Positions 61,293 to 64,000 of a DNA stretch of 64,000 bases are shown one piece after another. The notes below the pieces were generated by a model. That model was not told the origin of the DNA. It saw only the letters and a list, made by a program, of their open reading frames with translations, and made no database searches. Origin of the DNA: JAXGQE01 sp040766585 (lineage in GTDB: Bacteria > Bacillota > SLNR01); the NCBI GenBank assembly GCA_040766585.1, contig JAXGQE010000010.1:62001-126000 (forward strand), in the 5' to 3' direction. Each line of letters begins with the position of its first letter. Position 1 is the stretch's first letter. The position numbers and the translations under genes were made by a program.

Positions 61293-62534
61293 ATGTCAAA
61301 ACACATGATAGGTGCGCTGGATTTGGGTACAGCCCACACCACGGCACTGATCGCCGAGATTTATGAGGATCATCAGGCAGTGATTACAGGGATGGGGATG
61401 ACCAAAACCCAGGGAGTGGTACGAGGGGCTGTCAACGATCTGGATTTGGCAGCAGCTTCGGTTATTGCGGCTGTTCAGGAAGCAGAGCGGTCATCGGGAA
61501 GTACTTTCCCGGCCGCTTTTCTCAATATCTCCGGAGGGCATATCCGCTCTGAGGAGGGGTATGCTTCAGAGTCGATCTCCGGGGATCCTCCAGATATCAG
61601 GCCCAGCGATATTGACCGGCTGATCCAGAGAATGAAAGAGATGCCGGTGGCACCGGAGGAAGATATGGTGCATCTGATTCCCAACGAGTTTGCTCTGGAT
61701 GGAATCGGAGGGGTTCACCATCCTGTGGGGATGGCGGCACGAAAAGTGGAAGTGAAAGCCTGCCGGATACTGGTGCAGCATGCACCCTTGCAGAATTTGC
61801 TTCGCAGCATGGATCGGGCCCAAGTCGATGTGGCCGGGTTGATGGTGCATCCTGTGGCTTCGGCAGAAGCTGTTCTGACCGATGAGGAGAAGCAGGAAGG
61901 AGTCCTGCTTTTGGATTTTGGGGAGGGCACTACCGATCTGGCTTTTTATGCCCACGGTTCTGTTCAGCATGTTTCAGTTGTCCCTATCGGTGGATTCTAT
62001 TTTACTCGCGACATTGCACTCGGTCTTCAAATCGGCTGGGATCAGGCAGAAGAGCTGAAGAAGGACAACGGAACATTGCTCCGCAGCATCACCGAAACTC
62101 CGCCGCCCATTATGATTCCGGTGCTGGGAGGGAAAGAACTGCGTAAAGTCTCTGCAGCGACTGTCAGCGATATTCTGGAAGCCCGGATGCAGGAACTGTG
62201 CAGCCGCATCAAGAGGAACCTGACCCATGTGGATATGATCGATCTGTTTCCCCGGGGTATGGTGGTCAGCGGCGGCGGAGCGTCCATGAAGGGCCTTGCC
62301 GACTATCTTTCCAGAGAGTTCAGGCTGCCGGTGCGGCATGGTCTTCCTCTGAATCCAGACAACCTGCCGGAACGGCTGCAAAAAGATGCAGGAGCAGCTG
62401 CCGTGGGATTGATCCGCTTCGGGGCCCGGCAGCCTCACAGCATAGAAAAGGATGTGGCAGGGAGTGCAGGCAGAGCAAAAAATGTAAATATTTTGTCGGC
62501 AATTCGAAGAAGTTTGCAGGACTTTTTCCGATAG
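61293..62534 (+). CDS. ftsA: Cell division protein FtsA
   Basis: 413 residues, actin-like. ALDLGTAHTTALIAE (phosphate 1), LLLDFGEGTTDLAFY (phosphate 2), VVSGGGASMKGLADYL, and a C-terminal amphipathic helix (NILSAIRRSLQDFFR) for membrane attachment. It anchors FtsZ. ATG 61293 follows AGGAGG. It is 57 nt before ftsZ. Confidence 0.93.
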   Translation: MSKHMIGALDLGTAHTTALIAEIYEDHQAVITGMGMTKTQGVVRGAVNDLDLAAASVIAAVQEAERSSGSTFPAAFLNISGGHIRSEEGYASESISGDPPDIRPSDIDRLIQRMKEMPVAPEEDMVHLIPNEFALDGIGGVHHPVGMAARKVEVKACRILVQHAPLQNLLRSMDRAQVDVAGLMVHPVASAEAVLTDEEKQEGVLLLDFGEGTTDLAFYAHGSVQHVSVVPIGGFYFTRDIALGLQIGWDQAEELKKDNGTLLRSITETPPPIMIPVLGGKELRKVSAATVSDILEARMQELCSRIKRNLTHVDMIDLFPRGMVVSGGGASMKGLADYLSREFRLPVRHGLPLNPDNLPERLQKDAGAAAVGLIRFGARQPHSIEKDVAGSAGRAKNVNILSAIRRSLQDFFR

Positions 62535-62591
62535 ATACGAAATATGCTAGCAGGTTTGAAATGAGAATGCAGGATGAAGGAGGTCATGATT

Positions 62592-63647
62592 TTGCTGGAA
62601 CTGGATATCGATTCTGATCAGTTCGCTCAGATTAAAGTGATCGGTGTAGGCGGCGGCGGCAGCAATGCTGTGAACCGCATGATTACAGCCGGCCTTCGCG
62701 GTGTTGAGTTTATTGCCATCAACACAGACGGCCAGGCACTGTTCCTGTCAGAGGCAGAACAGAAAATACAGATTGGCGAAAAACTGACCAAGGGTTTGGG
62801 AGCGGGTGCAGATCCCGATATCGGCCTGCGGGCGGCAGAAGAAAGTCGTGAAGAAATAAAGCAAGTGCTCAAAGGCGCCGATATGGTATTCATTACCGCC
62901 GGAATGGGTGGGGGTACCGGAACAGGAGCGACTCCCATAGTCGCTGAAATCGCCAAAGAAATAGGGGCCTTAACGGTGGGGGTTGTCACAAAGCCCTTTT
63001 CATTTGAAGGACGAAAGAGAATGAGTCAGGCGGAAAAGGGAATCCAGAATTTGCGGGAGAAAGTGGATACGTTAATCACCATTCCCAATGACCGTCTTCT
63101 CCAGGTTGTGGAACGGAAAACATCCATTACCGAAGCATTCCGGGTGGCGGATGATGTTCTGAGACAGGGTGTTCAAGGCATATCAGATTTGATTGCGGTC
63201 CCTGGCCTGATCAACCTGGACTTTGCCGATGTAAAAACCATTATGGTGGGGACCGGTTCGGCCCTGATGGGAATTGGTGTCGGAAGCGGCGAAAACCGTG
63301 CGGCAGCAGCGGCAGAAGCAGCCATATCCAGTCCTCTGTTGGAAACATCCATTGAAGGGGCTCATGGTGTCCTCCTGAATATTACCGGGGGTGCTACCTT
63401 GGGTCTGTACGAAGTGAATGAAGCTGCCGAAATCATTGCCAAATCGGCCGATCCTGAAGCCAACATTATCTTCGGGGCTGTCATTGATGAAGAACTGGAC
63501 GATGAAGTTCGCGTAACGGTTATTGCCACCGGCTTCGGGGGACTGCCCTTTAAAGCAACCATAGACAGAGAAAAAGAAGATCCAATGAATGTGAAACCTT
63601 TCAGTGAAGAGGATTTGGATATCCCGGCATTCTTGCGCCGGAAATGA
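62592..63647 (+). CDS. ftsZ: Cell division protein FtsZ
   Basis: 351 residues, tubulin-like GTPase forming the Z-ring. VIGVGGGGSNAVNRMI, AGMGGGTGTGATP (about residues 102-114, GTP loop), NDRLLQVV, and the C-terminal conserved peptide DIPAFLRRK. TTG 62592 is chosen: AAGGAGG lies 8 nt before it and the protein then starts MLELDID, like MLEFETN in Bacillus; ATG 62574 and 62586 are mis-spaced. The C-terminal linker is very short (about 15 residues). Confidence 0.96.
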   Translation: MLELDIDSDQFAQIKVIGVGGGGSNAVNRMITAGLRGVEFIAINTDGQALFLSEAEQKIQIGEKLTKGLGAGADPDIGLRAAEESREEIKQVLKGADMVFITAGMGGGTGTGATPIVAEIAKEIGALTVGVVTKPFSFEGRKRMSQAEKGIQNLREKVDTLITIPNDRLLQVVERKTSITEAFRVADDVLRQGVQGISDLIAVPGLINLDFADVKTIMVGTGSALMGIGVGSGENRAAAAAEAAISSPLLETSIEGAHGVLLNITGGATLGLYEVNEAAEIIAKSADPEANIIFGAVIDEELDDEVRVTVIATGFGGLPFKATIDREKEDPMNVKPFSEEDLDIPAFLRRK

Positions 63648-63658
63648 GGCAGATCCAT

Positions 63659-63685
63659 AAGAGCGCTCCTGATAAGGGCGCTCTT
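63659..63685 (+). terminator. Weak terminator-like hairpin after ftsZ
   Basis: AAGAGCGC (63659-63666) pairs with GCGCTCTT (63678-63685). No long T-run, so it may only attenuate. Confidence 0.45.
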
Positions 63686-63719
63686 GCTGTAACAGGTCGG
63701 AATTCGGGAGGTGTCCAAC

Positions 63720-64000
63720 TTGCGGTGCCCATATTGTAATTATCCCGAAAGCCGGGTTTTGGATTCAAGACCGGCCGAAGAAGGGACTGCGGTACGCCGT
63801 CGAAGGGAATGTGTGCAGTGCCTGAAGCGTTTTACCACTTATGAGAAGATCGAAGAGATACCGTTGGTTGTGGTAAAAAAAGACGGACGCAGAGAGCCGT
63901 TTAACCGAAATAAAATGATCAACGGATTATTGAAAGCATGTGAAAAGAGACCTGTATCGGTGGATGTTCTGGAAAAAGCGGCAGACGATATCGAGCGGGA
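63720..64000 (+). CDS. nrdR: Transcriptional repressor NrdR (5' part, cut by window end)
   Basis: The first 93 or so residues are visible. The zinc ribbon MRCPYCNYPESRVLDSRPAE, in part CPYC...CVQC with RRRRECVQCLKRFTTYE, and the ATP-cone VVVKKDGRREPFNRNKMINGLLKACEKRPV, in part KKDGRREPFNRNKM, are diagnostic. NrdR binds (d)ATP and represses ribonucleotide reductase genes. TTG 63720 has GGGAGGTG 6 nt upstream. Confidence 0.93.
   Translation, partial: MRCPYCNYPESRVLDSRPAEEGTAVRRRRECVQCLKRFTTYEKIEEIPLVVVKKDGRREPFNRNKMINGLLKACEKRPVSVDVLEKAADDIER

Noticed and set aside
62574..62591. ATG starts at 62574 and 62586 for ftsZ
   Set aside because: Both overlap or crowd the SD AAGGAGG; TTG 62592 is correctly spaced and gives the conserved FtsZ N-terminus.
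1..64000. tRNA/rRNA genes, CRISPR arrays, insertion sequences, prophage genes or defence systems
   Set aside because: None was recognised on either strand: no transposase, integrase, cas or restriction gene and no regularly spaced repeat array. tRNA genes were searched only by eye, so tRNAscan-SE would be decisive.

Overview
The window looks like a piece of chromosome from an anaerobic, low-to-moderate GC Firmicute of the Clostridia type. Evidence: the dcw cell-division order with MraZ, SpoVD/PBP2 with PASTA domains, small basic protein and NrdR after FtsZ; a meso-DAP type MurE; CsoR; a glmS-type ribozyme and a yybP-ykoY riboswitch; and anaerobe enzymes (hybrid cluster protein, rubrerythrin, tungsten aldehyde:ferredoxin oxidoreductase, ferredoxin-fused aldo/keto reductase). 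No tRNA, rRNA, CRISPR array, transposase or prophage gene was seen. The genus cannot be decided from the sequence alone.

Layout. 1-4.4 kb: an ATP-grasp ligase, a DegT/VioA-like sugar aminotransferase, RmlA and RmlB, which together suggest a dTDP-4-amino-4,6-dideoxyhexose pathway. 4.4-11.1 kb: a COG2426 membrane protein, a six-PAS GGDEF/HD-GYP signalling protein, two unknown membrane proteins and a CapA-family protein. 11.1-14.9 kb: a DUF362 ferredoxin-like protein (minus strand) and the M16 peptidase pair YfmF/YfmH. 15.1-18.2 kb: a PqqB-like hydrolase and a cupin-hcp operon with an FNR-type operator at -41.5. 18.2-22.8 kb: an M20 amidohydrolase and a YfcC transporter diverging from an HTH regulator. 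22.8-26.5 kb: copper export (copA, copZ) under a CsoR-type operator, then an orphan MoeB/ThiF protein. 26.5-32.1 kb: membrane proteins, an MFS transporter, three small genes, an aldo/keto reductase-ferredoxin fusion and rubrerythrin. 32.2-35.7 kb: a Mn2+ riboswitch, a P2A-type ATPase and csoR. 36-44.4 kb: a methyltransferase, a peptidase C26 plus GabT transcription unit, and an AOR - CoA-transferase - BenE operon.

44.4-47.4 kb: glutamine synthetase, preceded by a leader that carries a very recognisable glmS ribozyme, and a GNAT protein. 47.5-64 kb: the dcw cluster mraZ-rsmH-ftsL-pbpB/spoVD-murE-murF-mraY-ftsW-murG-murC-ftsQ-sbp-yfcE-ftsA-ftsZ, then the start of nrdR, cut by the window end. 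murD and murB are absent from their usual places.

The strongest unusual signal is the glmS-type self-cleaving ribozyme at about 44660-44800 in the 5' leader of glnA instead of glmS. This would let glucosamine-6-phosphate control synthesis of glutamine, the nitrogen donor used to make it. A short, well-initiated upstream reading frame runs through the cleavage site. Other signals worth a check are the -41.5 FNR/HcpR-type box for hcp, the Mn2+ riboswitch that points to manganese rather than calcium for the P-type ATPase, and a possible GABA-to-succinate route that would use AOR for the semialdehyde step. All functional statements rest on motif reading and memory of families; no database search was run.
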